NCBI GenBank assembly: GCA_023419375.1 | Contig: JAEZYD010000022.1 | Coordinates: 124,001-188,000 of the forward strand | DNA length: 64,000 bases | Source of the DNA: Pseudomonadota bacterium | GTDB lineage: Bacteria > Desulfobacterota > Desulfovibrionia > Desulfovibrionales > Desulfovibrionaceae | Direction of reading: 5' to 3' | Shown: positions 54,618 through 63,425 of the stretch, piece after piece | Position numbering within the stretch: position 1 is the stretch's first letter | Layout of the letters: each line of letters begins with the position of its first letter | Position numbers and translations under genes: made by a program | The notes under the pieces: generated by a model | Told to the model about the DNA's origin: nothing | Databases searched by the model: none | Seen by the model: only the letters and a program-made list of their open reading frames with translations

Positions 54618-55357
54618 CTGTACACGACTCCCCAGGGCAGCCACGGAAACGGCAGGCCGCTTCCAATTTCAGGCGTTGCGCAACTTTGCGCAGCGCCTGT
54701 TTGCGTTTGCATGGCAAGGGCGCGCTCAAGCTCGGCCTGAAAAACGGCGCGCGGCAGCATTACGCCACCCATGCGCATGATGTGCGGCGTTTCCTGCTGG
54801 CAGTCAAGCAGGGTTGCCCCACGCTGGCGCAGCAGGCCAACAAGCCCTGCCAGCGCTGCGCGTGAGGCTTCGGGCTGGGTGTGAAACATGGATTCGCCAA
54901 AAAAAGCCCGCCCAAGCGCCACGCCGTACAGACCGCCCACCAGCTCGCCATCGCGCCAGGCCTCAATGGAATGGGCATAGCCAAGGGCGTGCAGGTCTTC
55001 GTAAGCGCGCATCATGTCGTCAATGATCCAGGTGCCGCCCTCTTTGTCCCTTGGCGCTGCGCAGGCGCGGATAACCTGCCTGAAGGCGGCGTTGTGGGTC
55101 AGCTCAAAAGGATGCAGGCGCAGCTTGCGGGCGCTACGCGCAGGCAGGCGAAAGCCCTCAAGGGGCATGACGCAGCGGGGATCCGGCGACCACCAGAGGA
55201 TGGGCATTCCCTTGGAGTACCAGGGAAAAATTCCACGGCTGTAGGCAGCAACCAGACGTTCTGGCCGCAGATCGCCGCCCAGACACAGCAAACCGTCTTC
55301 GCGGGCTGTTTCCGGCGGCGGAAATTGAGAGGCCAGTGCTGTAAATGCCCCGATCAT
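54581..55357 (-). CDS. aat: Leucyl/phenylalanyl-tRNA--protein transferase
   Basis: A 258-residue enzyme that adds Leu or Phe to the N-terminus of proteins that begin with Arg or Lys, marking them for ClpAP. Signature segments are LCLGGDLRPERLVAAYSRGIFPW and RCVMPLEGF, then HSIEAWRDGELVGGLYGV and FFGESMFH. It is on the same strand as clpA and clpS upstream. The last 25 residues extend past the family core and overlap a convergent gene. Confidence 0.95.
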   Translation of the reverse strand: MIGAFTALASQFPPPETAREDGLLCLGGDLRPERLVAAYSRGIFPWYSKGMPILWWSPDPRCVMPLEGFRLPARSARKLRLHPFELTHNAAFRQVIRACAAPRDKEGGTWIIDDMMRAYEDLHALGYAHSIEAWRDGELVGGLYGVALGRAFFGESMFHTQPEASRAALAGLVGLLRQRGATLLDCQQETPHIMRMGGVMLPRAVFQAELERALAMQTQTGAAQSCATPEIGSGLPFPWLPWGVVYSYSPDGFWAARS

Positions 55358-55436
55358 AGCGTCCTTTGCCGACAGAGTATCATTTGAATATTTTCGGGGA
55401 AGGGGCGGATGCCATTGAAAACAGCTTTAACGCAAA

Positions 55437-55475
55437 CGGGCCGGAGCTGCCGCATTCGGCAACAGCCCCGGCCCG
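55437..55475 (-). terminator. Hairpin terminator downstream of clpA
   Basis: cgggccgg (55437-55444) pairs with ccggcccg (55468-55475), with further gctg/cagc and ccg/cgg pairing inside. Minus-strand sequence continues with TTTG. A plus-strand T5 also flanks it. Confidence 0.6.
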
Positions 55476-55490
55476 CCTTTTTGCATATAA

Positions 55491-57803
55491 TCAGGCGTCT
55501 ACAGGCACCGGTTTGCGGCTTTTTGCCGCGCTGCCCTCATGTTCAAGGGCCAGTTCTTCGCCCTTGACCGTCAGCTTTGCAGTGCCGCCCTTTTTGAGCG
55601 AGCCGAAAAGCAGTTCGTGCGCCAGGCGGTCTTCCAGCTCCGTACGCAGCAGACGGCGCAAGGGCCGCGCGCCCATGGAGGGATCAAAACCCTTACGGGC
55701 CAGCCACTTGCGGGCGGTCTCCGTAAGCGTCAGCGTTACGCCGCGCTGCTCGAGGCTGGTGCGGATTTCGCCCACAAACTTGTCCACAATGCGCAGCATC
55801 ATGGGTTCTGTGAGGCTGCCAAAGGGCACCAGGGCATCCAGCCGGTTGCGGAATTCAGGGCTGAAGGTGTTTTCCACAGCCTTGAGGCCCTTATGCGCCG
55901 CATCCTGCGGGGCCGTGCCGCCAAAGCCCATGGCGGGCCGCGACATTTCAAAGGCCCCGGCATTGGAGGTCATGATAAGGATAACGTGTGAAAAGTCCGT
56001 CTTGCGCCCGGTGTTGTCCGTCAGCGTGGCGTAATCCATTACCTGGAGCAGCACGTTGAAGATATCCGGGTGGGCCTTTTCCACTTCGTCCAGCAGCACC
56101 ACGGAATACGGAGCCTTGCGCACGGCCTCTGTCATGAGCCCGCCCTGATCAAAGCCCACATAGCCTGGAGGCGCGCCGATGAGCCGCGAAACAGAGTGCT
56201 TTTCCATGTATTCGCTCATGTCGTAGCGCAAAAACTCCACGCCCATGAGCTTGGCAAGACTGCGGGCCACTTCCGTTTTACCCACGCCCGTAGGCCCGTA
56301 GAACAGGAAGGCCCCAGCGGGGCGCTGCTCCTGCCCAAGCCCGGCGCGGGCGCGCAGAATGGCGCGCACGGTCAGCTCAATGGCTTTTTCCTGCCCGAAC
56401 ACAAGACTCTTGAGGTCTTTCTCAAGCGTTGCCAGCTTGTTGCGCTCCTTGCCGGAGACTGTGCGCACGGGTATGCCCGCCATGCGGGCCACAATGCGTT
56501 CCACATCGGGCACGCCTACCAGCGGGGCTTCCTTGTCGCTCTTTCTGGCAGGCTTTCCGGCAGGCGTCACGCCACGGCCCAGGCGCACGGCAGCGCCAGT
56601 TTCGTCCAGCACGTCAATGGCCTTGTCGGGCAGCAGGCGGTCGCGCACATGCCGCGCGGTAAGATCCACCATGGCCTTGAGGGCCGCAGGGCTGTAACGC
56701 ACATGGTGGTACTGCGCATAGCGCGGCTCAAGCCCTTCAAGAATGCCAAGGCATTCTTCCGTGGTCGGCTCGGTAAGGTCAATGCGCTGAAACCGGCGGG
56801 CCAGAGCGCGGTCTTTTTCAAAATGGTTGCGGTATTCCTCGTAGGTGGTGGAACCAATGCAGCGGATTTCGCCATTGGCGAGCACGGGCTTGAGCAGGTT
56901 GGACGCGTCAAGCGAGCCGCCAGAGGTGGAGCCAGCACCTACGATGGTGTGGATTTCGTCAATAAACAGGATGCAGTCGGGCTGCTCCTTGAGCCTTTGC
57001 ACCACGGCCTTGAGGCGGCCTTCAAAGTCGCCCCGGTAGCGGGTGCCCGCCAGCAGAAGGCCCATATCAAGGGCATAGAGCTTTGTTTTGGCAAACATTT
57101 CAGGCACGTTGCCTTCCACAATGCGCAGGGCGAGGCCCTCGGCCAGGGCTGTTTTGCCAACGCCGGGGTCGCCCACAAAGAGGGGATTGTTCTTGCGGCG
57201 GCGGCACAGAACCTCAACCGCGCGATCAAGCTCCGCCGTGCGGCCCACGAGGGGGTCAATCTTGCCTTCTTTGGCGCGGGCCGTAAGCTCGACTGTGTAC
57301 TGGGCCAGCGGATCGGGCTTGGCTTCGCCGTCTCCGGCTTCGGCCCCGGCTTCCACGCCGCGCGAGCCAGCGCCTTCGTCAAGCCCGTGCGAAATAAAGG
57401 TCAGCACGTCCAGCCGTTCGACGCCCTGTTTGCGCAGATAGAAGTGGGCGTAGCTTTCCTCCTCATCCATGATGGAAATGAGCAGATCGCCAAGCTCCAC
57501 AGCGTCGCGCCCAGAGGAGCGGATGTGCTCCAGAGCGCGTTCAAGCACACGCTGCACGCTGTCTGTCTGCGCGACTTCATACTTTTCCGCCAGGGAGACG
57601 GGTTCCAGTTCCTTGTTGAAAAATTCCTCAAGCTGCTCGCGCAGCACGGGCACACTTGCCCCGCTGCCCTCAAGAATGATGCGTCCCTTCATGCTGTTGG
57701 TCAGCGCAAAGAGCACATGCTCCACAGTCAACAGATCATGCCGTCGCCGGTGGGCTTCCATGAGGGCGTCCCGAATGACCAACTGAACATTTTTACTCAA
57801 CAT
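55491..57803 (-). CDS. clpA: ATP-dependent Clp protease ATPase subunit ClpA
   Basis: A 770-residue AAA+ unfoldase. It has a Clp N-domain (about 1-145), an acidic linker, a first AAA module (GDPGVGKTALAEG) and a second (GPTGVGKTEVARS), and no ClpB-type middle coil. It unfolds N-degron and other substrates and feeds ClpP, which is not in the window. It begins 9 bp after clpS on the same strand, so the adaptor and unfoldase are co-expressed. Confidence 0.96.
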   Translation of the reverse strand: MLSKNVQLVIRDALMEAHRRRHDLLTVEHVLFALTNSMKGRIILEGSGASVPVLREQLEEFFNKELEPVSLAEKYEVAQTDSVQRVLERALEHIRSSGRDAVELGDLLISIMDEEESYAHFYLRKQGVERLDVLTFISHGLDEGAGSRGVEAGAEAGDGEAKPDPLAQYTVELTARAKEGKIDPLVGRTAELDRAVEVLCRRRKNNPLFVGDPGVGKTALAEGLALRIVEGNVPEMFAKTKLYALDMGLLLAGTRYRGDFEGRLKAVVQRLKEQPDCILFIDEIHTIVGAGSTSGGSLDASNLLKPVLANGEIRCIGSTTYEEYRNHFEKDRALARRFQRIDLTEPTTEECLGILEGLEPRYAQYHHVRYSPAALKAMVDLTARHVRDRLLPDKAIDVLDETGAAVRLGRGVTPAGKPARKSDKEAPLVGVPDVERIVARMAGIPVRTVSGKERNKLATLEKDLKSLVFGQEKAIELTVRAILRARAGLGQEQRPAGAFLFYGPTGVGKTEVARSLAKLMGVEFLRYDMSEYMEKHSVSRLIGAPPGYVGFDQGGLMTEAVRKAPYSVVLLDEVEKAHPDIFNVLLQVMDYATLTDNTGRKTDFSHVILIMTSNAGAFEMSRPAMGFGGTAPQDAAHKGLKAVENTFSPEFRNRLDALVPFGSLTEPMMLRIVDKFVGEIRTSLEQRGVTLTLTETARKWLARKGFDPSMGARPLRRLLRTELEDRLAHELLFGSLKKGGTAKLTVKGEELALEHEGSAAKSRKPVPVDA

Positions 57804-57812
57804 AGGCTTATC

Positions 57813-58133
57813 TCAATGGATTTTTTCCATGGTGCATTTAAGGGGATACCCTGCCGCCCGCGCCGTGTTGTGCACACGCCGAACCTTGGCCTCGGCTATT
57901 TCAAGGGTGTATACGCCGCATTGGCCTACCCCGCGCTGGTGTACCGCCAGCATGATGGCCGTGGCTTCTTCGGCGGTTTTGTGGAAAATGCCGCACAGTA
58001 CCGACACCACAAACTCCATGCTTGTATAGTCGTCATTGTGCAGGAGTACCCGGTAGCGATCCGGTTCCTTGAGTTTTTTTTCCACGATTACGCGGCTGTC
58101 GCCGCTGGTTTGATTGTCGGGGATAAAAGACAT
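57813..58133 (-). CDS. clpS: ClpS adaptor protein
   Basis: A 106-residue adaptor that binds bulky N-terminal residues and hands the proteins to ClpA. The core DRYRVLLHNDDYTSMEFVV and the later CTMEK end are typical; the HNDDYT acids form the N-degron pocket. The ATG at 58133 was chosen for the GGGAG upstream. A longer frame to 58184 overlaps the CYTH gene. Confidence 0.95.
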   Translation of the reverse strand: MSFIPDNQTSGDSRVIVEKKLKEPDRYRVLLHNDDYTSMEFVVSVLCGIFHKTAEEATAIMLAVHQRGVGQCGVYTLEIAEAKVRRVHNTARAAGYPLKCTMEKIH

Positions 58134-58152
58134 GCATGGCTCCCAAGACGTT

Positions 58153-58794
58153 TCAGCTCTGCCGCGATGAATCCGCGTTGACATCGGCCTTTTCGGTCAG
58201 GCCCAGCACTGTGCGCCAGTGCGCCCTCTGCGCTTCGTCAAACACAAAGGAAAGCTGTTTCGGCTTGTTGTTTTGCCGCAACCATTCCTGATGCAGCTCA
58301 TGATAACTTTTGATGCTTATTTCGGCATTGTCAAGGTTCAGACGCTTCTCGACCCTGGCAATATCCTGCGCCCGGCCTTCCAGCTCAACCACCTGGGCAA
58401 AGGGCAGCGCGTCCAGCTCCACCTCCACGGTGTCCATGCGCCAGGGCTCGCGAACTTTTTCGTACCGGGCCGCCACCGTATAGCCCAGACCTTCCAGAAT
58501 GCTCCGCAGGGCCGCGCCATCGGCAACTTCCGTTTCGCGCTCCTCGCGCACCTTGAAGCCGCCGTCTTCCGTGGCGGGCAGCTTGAGCGTGATCAGGTGG
58601 CGCGTTTTGTCCTGCCATTCCTGACTGCGCAAACGCAGCAGTTTGCCGCCTGCGACCAGCGCTCCCTGGGCAGTGTCAAACACCCAGTTGCATTCAAAAT
58701 GCGCACCAAGGCAGTGCGCCCCGTTGTCCACAAGCGCCTGACGCAGGGTTTGCAGATCCACATGCAGATATTTGCGTTCAATTTCAAGGCCCAT
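58153..58794 (-). CDS. CYTH-domain protein (triphosphate tunnel enzyme)
   Basis: A 213-residue protein. The N-terminal ExExK signature is GLEIERKYL, and further tunnel residues are in LRLRSQE, LITLKLPA and VRERET-like segments (KVREERETEV). Proteins of this fold act on triphosphates (thiamine triphosphate, inorganic triphosphate) or as class IV adenylate cyclase. The length fits the cyclase/ThTPase group. It lies between radA and clpS on the same strand, 12 bp after radA. The substrate cannot be decided from sequence. Confidence 0.85.
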   Translation of the reverse strand: MGLEIERKYLHVDLQTLRQALVDNGAHCLGAHFECNWVFDTAQGALVAGGKLLRLRSQEWQDKTRHLITLKLPATEDGGFKVREERETEVADGAALRSILEGLGYTVAARYEKVREPWRMDTVEVELDALPFAQVVELEGRAQDIARVEKRLNLDNAEISIKSYHELHQEWLRQNNKPKQLSFVFDEAQRAHWRTVLGLTEKADVNADSSRQS

Positions 58795-58805
58795 GACCGC
58801 CGCCC

Positions 58806-60149
58806 TTACTTGCGATGAAACAGTTTTTGCTGCAAAGCGGCTATGGTGCTGATGCCGCCCTGCTCCACAGCCGGATGGACAATGGGGTCAAAGCCCAGCC
58901 GCCGCGCCTGCGTAAGGCGCAAATCCTGCGCGGATACGGGCCGCACCTGCCCGTTGAGATCCACCTCGCCCCACAGCACGCTCTTTTCCGGCAGCGGAAC
59001 ATCATAATACGACGAAAGCACCGCAGCCACCAGCGCCAGATCAAGCCCCGGCTCGCTCAGCTTCATGCCGCCGCCCACCTTGGCGTAAATATCCACCTGA
59101 CCAAAGTTGAGTTTGAGCCTTTTTTCCAGCACGGCCAGCAGCAGATGCAGGCGCGCCACGTCAAAGCCAAGGGCCGCGCGGCGCGGGATGCTCAAAAAGG
59201 TGCGGGAAACAAGGGCCTGCACCTCCACTGCCAGCGGGCGCTGCCCGTCCACGGCCATGACAACGGCGGTGCCGGATAACGAAGGATCGCGCTGGCCCAG
59301 AAAAAACGTGGAGGGATCGTCCACAATCTGCATGCCCGAGGCCTCCATGCGGAAGACCAGCAGTTCCTCATTGGGGCCAAAGCGGTTTTTGAACACGCGC
59401 AACAGGCGGAACATCTGGCGGCGGTCGCCCTCAAGGGAAATAACAGTGTCCACCATGTGTTCCAGCAGGCGGGGGCCAGCCAGCACGCCGTCCTTGGTCA
59501 CATGCCCCACCAGAATCAGGGTGCAGGACAGGCGGCGGCAGGCTTCAAGCAGTGTTGTTGCCACAGCCCGCACCTGACTGACATTGCCCGGCAGGCCATC
59601 GGCCTCAAGGCTTGTGAGGGTCTGCACCGAATCCACCACCAGCAGGGCTGGCGGCGCGGCATTGGCCGCCTCAAGCACATCCTCCACGCGGGAGGTGGCG
59701 ATGGCCATCAGGTTATGATCCAGCATGCCGAGGCGCTCGGCCCGCCCCTTGATCTGCGGCAGGGATTCCTCCCCGCTGGCATAGAGCACGCGCCTGCCTT
59801 GCGCTGCCACAAGCCCTGCCACCTGAAGCAGCAGGGTTGATTTGCCGATGCCCGGTTCGCCGCCCACAAGGATGGCCGCACCGGGCACAAGGCCCTTGCC
59901 CAGCACGCGGTCAAGGGCTTTCAGGCCGCTGCCGTAGGGCGCATGCCCGGCATCTTCCACATCCCGCAAGGCAATGGGTCGGCTGGAGGAATCCGTGGCA
60001 GCGCGGGGCCTGTTGCCGCCGGGGGCGGATTTGGGCTGCACAGCCGCCTGAAGCGTATTCCATTCATGGCAGTTGGGGCATTGCCCACGCCACTGCATGG
60101 TTTGTGACCCACAAGAAGAGCATATATAAATTTCACGTGTTTTCGACAT
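58806..60149 (-). CDS. radA: DNA repair protein RadA (Sms)
   Basis: A 447-residue RecA-like branch-migration helicase. A four-Cys zinc finger opens it (CSSCGSQTMQWRGQCPNC). Walker A is VGGEPGIGKSTLLLQ, the RadA-specific KNRFG motif is in RVFKNRFGPNEE, and a Lon-protease-like domain without the active Ser ends the protein. It is the first gene of the radA-CYTH-clpS-clpA run. A stretch of 286 bp upstream separates it from a small orphan gene. Confidence 0.96.
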   Translation of the reverse strand: MSKTREIYICSSCGSQTMQWRGQCPNCHEWNTLQAAVQPKSAPGGNRPRAATDSSSRPIALRDVEDAGHAPYGSGLKALDRVLGKGLVPGAAILVGGEPGIGKSTLLLQVAGLVAAQGRRVLYASGEESLPQIKGRAERLGMLDHNLMAIATSRVEDVLEAANAAPPALLVVDSVQTLTSLEADGLPGNVSQVRAVATTLLEACRRLSCTLILVGHVTKDGVLAGPRLLEHMVDTVISLEGDRRQMFRLLRVFKNRFGPNEELLVFRMEASGMQIVDDPSTFFLGQRDPSLSGTAVVMAVDGQRPLAVEVQALVSRTFLSIPRRAALGFDVARLHLLLAVLEKRLKLNFGQVDIYAKVGGGMKLSEPGLDLALVAAVLSSYYDVPLPEKSVLWGEVDLNGQVRPVSAQDLRLTQARRLGFDPIVHPAVEQGGISTIAALQQKLFHRK

Positions 60150-60435
60150 GAATAAAGCCTACGGAAAAAGTACACAGGGCGCAAGGCGTGGGCGCTCGGG
60201 CAATGCAGCCCCCGCTGCCACTCCCCTGCAAGGCGGCGCAATAAAAAATTCCGGCGGTATTGAAACTGCAGCGCCCGCTGTTGGACGGAGCCTTGTGCGG
60301 GCAACCGTGTCAACAACGGGCGATGGTATACAGCCGTAAAATTGCGGTCTGTGGCGTCAACCGGAGCAGGTGGGCATTTTCAGCCACATTCTGCTCTGGA
60401 GTATGGATAGTTGCAAACTTGGCAGTTTCCCCAGC

Positions 60436-60741
60436 CTAGCCCTTGGAACCACGCTTGGAGGCCTTGAGGGGGTTGACCTTCTTGGTGGAAGCGGTCTCCA
60501 CCTGAATGCGGTGCTGGTTTGCGGCCACAAGGGCATCCACATCCAACCCGAGTGCGGCAAGCCTTTGGGGCATTTCCTTGCGCACACCGCTATAGCGGTT
60601 GCGGTCGGCAATGGGGCGCCCCACAAACTGGGCGGTGGTCAGATACAGGCCCCTGCTGTCGATGGCCAGCACAGCCTCCGTTCCATTTTCCTGAACGGTC
60701 TGAATCATCATTTCCTGCGTTGTTCCAAAACGGTTATACAT
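60436..60741 (-). CDS. Small hypothetical protein
   Basis: A 101-residue basic protein I do not recognise. MYNRFGTTQEMMIQTVQENG opens it, and the end is Lys/Ser-rich (KKVNPLKASKRGSKG). The ATG at 60741 follows CAGGAGAAC. The frame continues to 60888 without a ribosome site. The basic tail may bind nucleic acid, but that is a guess. It lies alone between radA and the GGDEF gene. Confidence 0.6.
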   Translation of the reverse strand: MYNRFGTTQEMMIQTVQENGTEAVLAIDSRGLYLTTAQFVGRPIADRNRYSGVRKEMPQRLAALGLDVDALVAANQHRIQVETASTKKVNPLKASKRGSKG

Positions 60742-60959
60742 GTTACCTGTTCTCCTGTATGCCTTTGCGGCGGTAAACAGTGCAGCCCGGTTGAGGGCAA
60801 CAGGCTCCATTATACGAAAAAGAAATTCAAAGTCAACATAAAAAAGAAAAATATCGCGGTTTTGCGCTTCTGATGACTGCAACTGCATGGATTATCAGCG
60901 CAAAAATAAAAATATGAGCACGAAAAAATGCGTAATGAAGAGCGCATAAACGCCCTGTG

Positions 60960-62591
60960 TCAGGAATGAGGACGTATCAAACAGTCCGCATCATCCTCAG
61001 CGCTGCAACTGCCTGCCAATACACTGCGGTTGCGCCCCTGAGCCTTGGCCCTGTACAACGCTTCATCCGCCCTTTTGAACGCTTCGCCAAACGACATATC
61101 GCAACAGCCTCGCACCAGCAAGCCGCCCAAAGAGATGGTTACGACCTTGTCTGACCCATCGAGAGGCTGGAGGTGCATGTCCGCCACAGCCTTTCGGATC
61201 TTTTCCATGAGGGAAACAATCTGCCGCTCCTCTAACGCGCTGGCCAGCACGGCAAATTCCTCCCCACCGATGCGAAAAACCCTGTCGCCCCGGCGAGACA
61301 GACGGATGCTCACACATCTGGCGATTTCGCGCAGAACATGGTCGCCGGCCTGATGCCCAAAGGCATCATTCAGCCGCTTGAAATGATCGATGTCAAACAG
61401 CACCAGCGAAAAAGGCACGCCAAGCCGCAATGTCTGGGCAAACCAGGCTTCGGCCATTTCATCAAACATTCTACGATTGAGCAGACCGGTCAGGGAATCA
61501 TGCTGTGCTTGAATCCGCAAGGTATCATTAAGTTTTTGCAATGTGGTGCGCAAATATCTGTCGCGCAGCAGGTTCACGCTGGTACCGATTATGACCGCAA
61601 AACCAAGCACAAAAAAAATAAACGTGGCGGCAAGATGCGTGCGGAAGCTTTCCGCAAGGTCGGCCAGCAGAGGGCCAAGGCCCTCAAAGCCGTAAATGCT
61701 CAGTCCTTCCTTGCCGATGCTGACCCTATCACGCAAATAGGGCTGACCACCGGGGCTGAGCTCCCATGCATCGTAGCCGTCCACGTCCACTTTACGCAGA
61801 TACACGGGTTCAAGACTTTCGCGCTGATAGCGGAGCAGGTATTGCGCTGCATCAAAAGACGCGGCTGCCCCATCGGGCACGACCCGCAGCATGTTTTGCG
61901 GCGAATCAGAAAGCACAACTACGCCCGCCTTGTCCGTAACAAAACCAGTGGGCAGGTAAAGCTGCTGGGCAAGCGTGTCCGTATCAATTTTAAGGACCAC
62001 AACGCCAAGATAGCCGTCAGGCCCGCTGACAGGTGCAGCAAAGTGGAAACCGGAGATGGTCGAAACCCGCCCTACAACAAACTGCACCGTGCTTTCCCCG
62101 GCCATGGCGCGGATAAAATAATCACGGTCGGCAAGGTTAACGCCAAGGAGATTTTTGGGCATTCCGGCATCGTTGGAGGCAACGCACACGCCGTTTTTAT
62201 CAAGCAGAAACGCACGGTGCAGCCGGAGAGTGTCCCCCACGCTCTGCAGGTACCGGGTGCACTCCGCAAAATCCCCTTGGCCCTTCAAGGCGGCAATAAT
62301 GCGTGAGTCTGTAGCCAGAAGTACGGTAAGTTTTTTTATTGTATCAAATTTAAGGTCTGCCATTTCAGCAACGCGCTGAACACGTTGCGACAGAGAATAT
62401 TCTGCTTCAGAAATTGCAACTGTCAAATTTTCTGAACGCCAGTGCAACGCCACAAGCAGTGAAAATACTGCAGCAACAGGAAGTGATAAAAACCAAAGCA
62501 AAAATATTGTTCGCGTTGGGCGTTCTTCAATTTGCGTTCTGAGCAGTCCAAACATTGATTTCATATACAAAAAACCATATTTACAAGCCAT
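60960..62591 (-). CDS. Diguanylate cyclase with periplasmic dCache domain
   Basis: A 543-residue membrane protein. A hydrophobic segment (about 29-49) precedes a double Cache domain (about 55-315, with ADRDYFIRAMAGE and HFAAPVSGPDGYLG) and a second helix (about 325-345). A GGDEF domain follows with the active loop GGEEF. The inhibitory RxxD site is present as RRGD five residues before it, so feedback by c-di-GMP is expected. It makes c-di-GMP from two GTP. The start is uncertain: the ATG at 62591 has AAGGGA very close, and ATG 62564 is an alternative. Confidence 0.9.
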   Translation of the reverse strand: MACKYGFLYMKSMFGLLRTQIEERPTRTIFLLWFLSLPVAAVFSLLVALHWRSENLTVAISEAEYSLSQRVQRVAEMADLKFDTIKKLTVLLATDSRIIAALKGQGDFAECTRYLQSVGDTLRLHRAFLLDKNGVCVASNDAGMPKNLLGVNLADRDYFIRAMAGESTVQFVVGRVSTISGFHFAAPVSGPDGYLGVVVLKIDTDTLAQQLYLPTGFVTDKAGVVVLSDSPQNMLRVVPDGAAASFDAAQYLLRYQRESLEPVYLRKVDVDGYDAWELSPGGQPYLRDRVSIGKEGLSIYGFEGLGPLLADLAESFRTHLAATFIFFVLGFAVIIGTSVNLLRDRYLRTTLQKLNDTLRIQAQHDSLTGLLNRRMFDEMAEAWFAQTLRLGVPFSLVLFDIDHFKRLNDAFGHQAGDHVLREIARCVSIRLSRRGDRVFRIGGEEFAVLASALEERQIVSLMEKIRKAVADMHLQPLDGSDKVVTISLGGLLVRGCCDMSFGEAFKRADEALYRAKAQGRNRSVLAGSCSAEDDADCLIRPHS

Positions 62592-62934
62592 CTTCCCTTG
62601 CGTTTGTCGTAAAGAAAATTGCCTCCAGCAGCTTCATCAATTTATGCGCGCTTGGCAACTAAAAATTCAACCATTGTACATAAAATTTTTCATAACCATA
62701 GCAACAAAACTACATTCACAATGTACGGTTTTACGTAACATTCTGAAATACTGGAATCTGCATCATCGATACAACCTGCATCATCAGTTTTCAGTAACTG
62801 CTTGCAATATGTAATCAACAAAGCATTGCTGACTGCTGTCGCCAACTATCAGTGCAAAGCACGTGAAATTTTTTGTCATCCCCCACGCTCTGCATTGTAA
62901 TTGCCGCAGCAGCCAGCAGTAAAAGAAATGGGAG
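62592..62934. other. Intergenic region upstream of the GGDEF gene
   Basis: An AT-rich spacer of about 340 bp that must hold the GGDEF promoter and the end of the next minus-strand gene. No gene, strong hairpin or repeat was seen. Confidence 0.55.
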
Positions 62935-63198
62935 CTATTCTTCAGTCATATTCTCGGCAAAGTGCTGCTCTGCCCACTGCGCCACACGCCGCTGCATGTC
63001 GCCCAGTTGCGCATCGTCAAGCGCAAGCCCGGCAGCGGTGGTATAATTGACCACATAGGCATAGGGATCAGCCTCAAACCGGTATTGATCCTTGTTATTC
63101 AGAATATTGTCAGTCATGGCCTTTTCAAGCCAGTCCATCATTTCCTGGGCCGTAGCGAACACATGCCCTCCGGCCAGATCATTGGTTTGCTGGTACAT
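62935..63198 (-). CDS. Small hypothetical protein
   Basis: An 87-residue acidic protein I do not recognise. MYQQTNDLAGGHVFATAQEM opens it, and the middle reads EADPYAYVVNYTTAAGLALDD, ending QHFAENMTEE. The ATG at 63198 is preceded by the clear ribosome site CGGAGGATGT. An open extension to 63351 lacks one. It has no membrane segment or known motif. Confidence 0.65.
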   Translation of the reverse strand: MYQQTNDLAGGHVFATAQEMMDWLEKAMTDNILNNKDQYRFEADPYAYVVNYTTAAGLALDDAQLGDMQRRVAQWAEQHFAENMTEE

Positions 63199-63425
63199 AC
63201 ATCCTCCGGGGTAACTGGTTAGAGCGGCCGTCCGTGCAGGAGGCTGCTTTTTGCCATTTAACGGCAGTATGGCTTTTTTATCAATGCGCCTGAGCGCAGG
63301 CCCGATGGCAGAAACATGACGCTGGACTTTCGCGCACTTGCACTGCATCATAACCTGATACGGTCAGCTTGCAGGGCATGCAGCCGCTGCAAACATCTAT
63401 CAAGCACTTTTTCCCGACACTATTC

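Noticed and set aside
56070..58181. Long plus-strand open frame antisense to clpA and clpS
   Set aside because: Sense-strand AAA+ and ClpS motifs are unmistakable. The antisense frame spans two genes and a gap and shows no family features.
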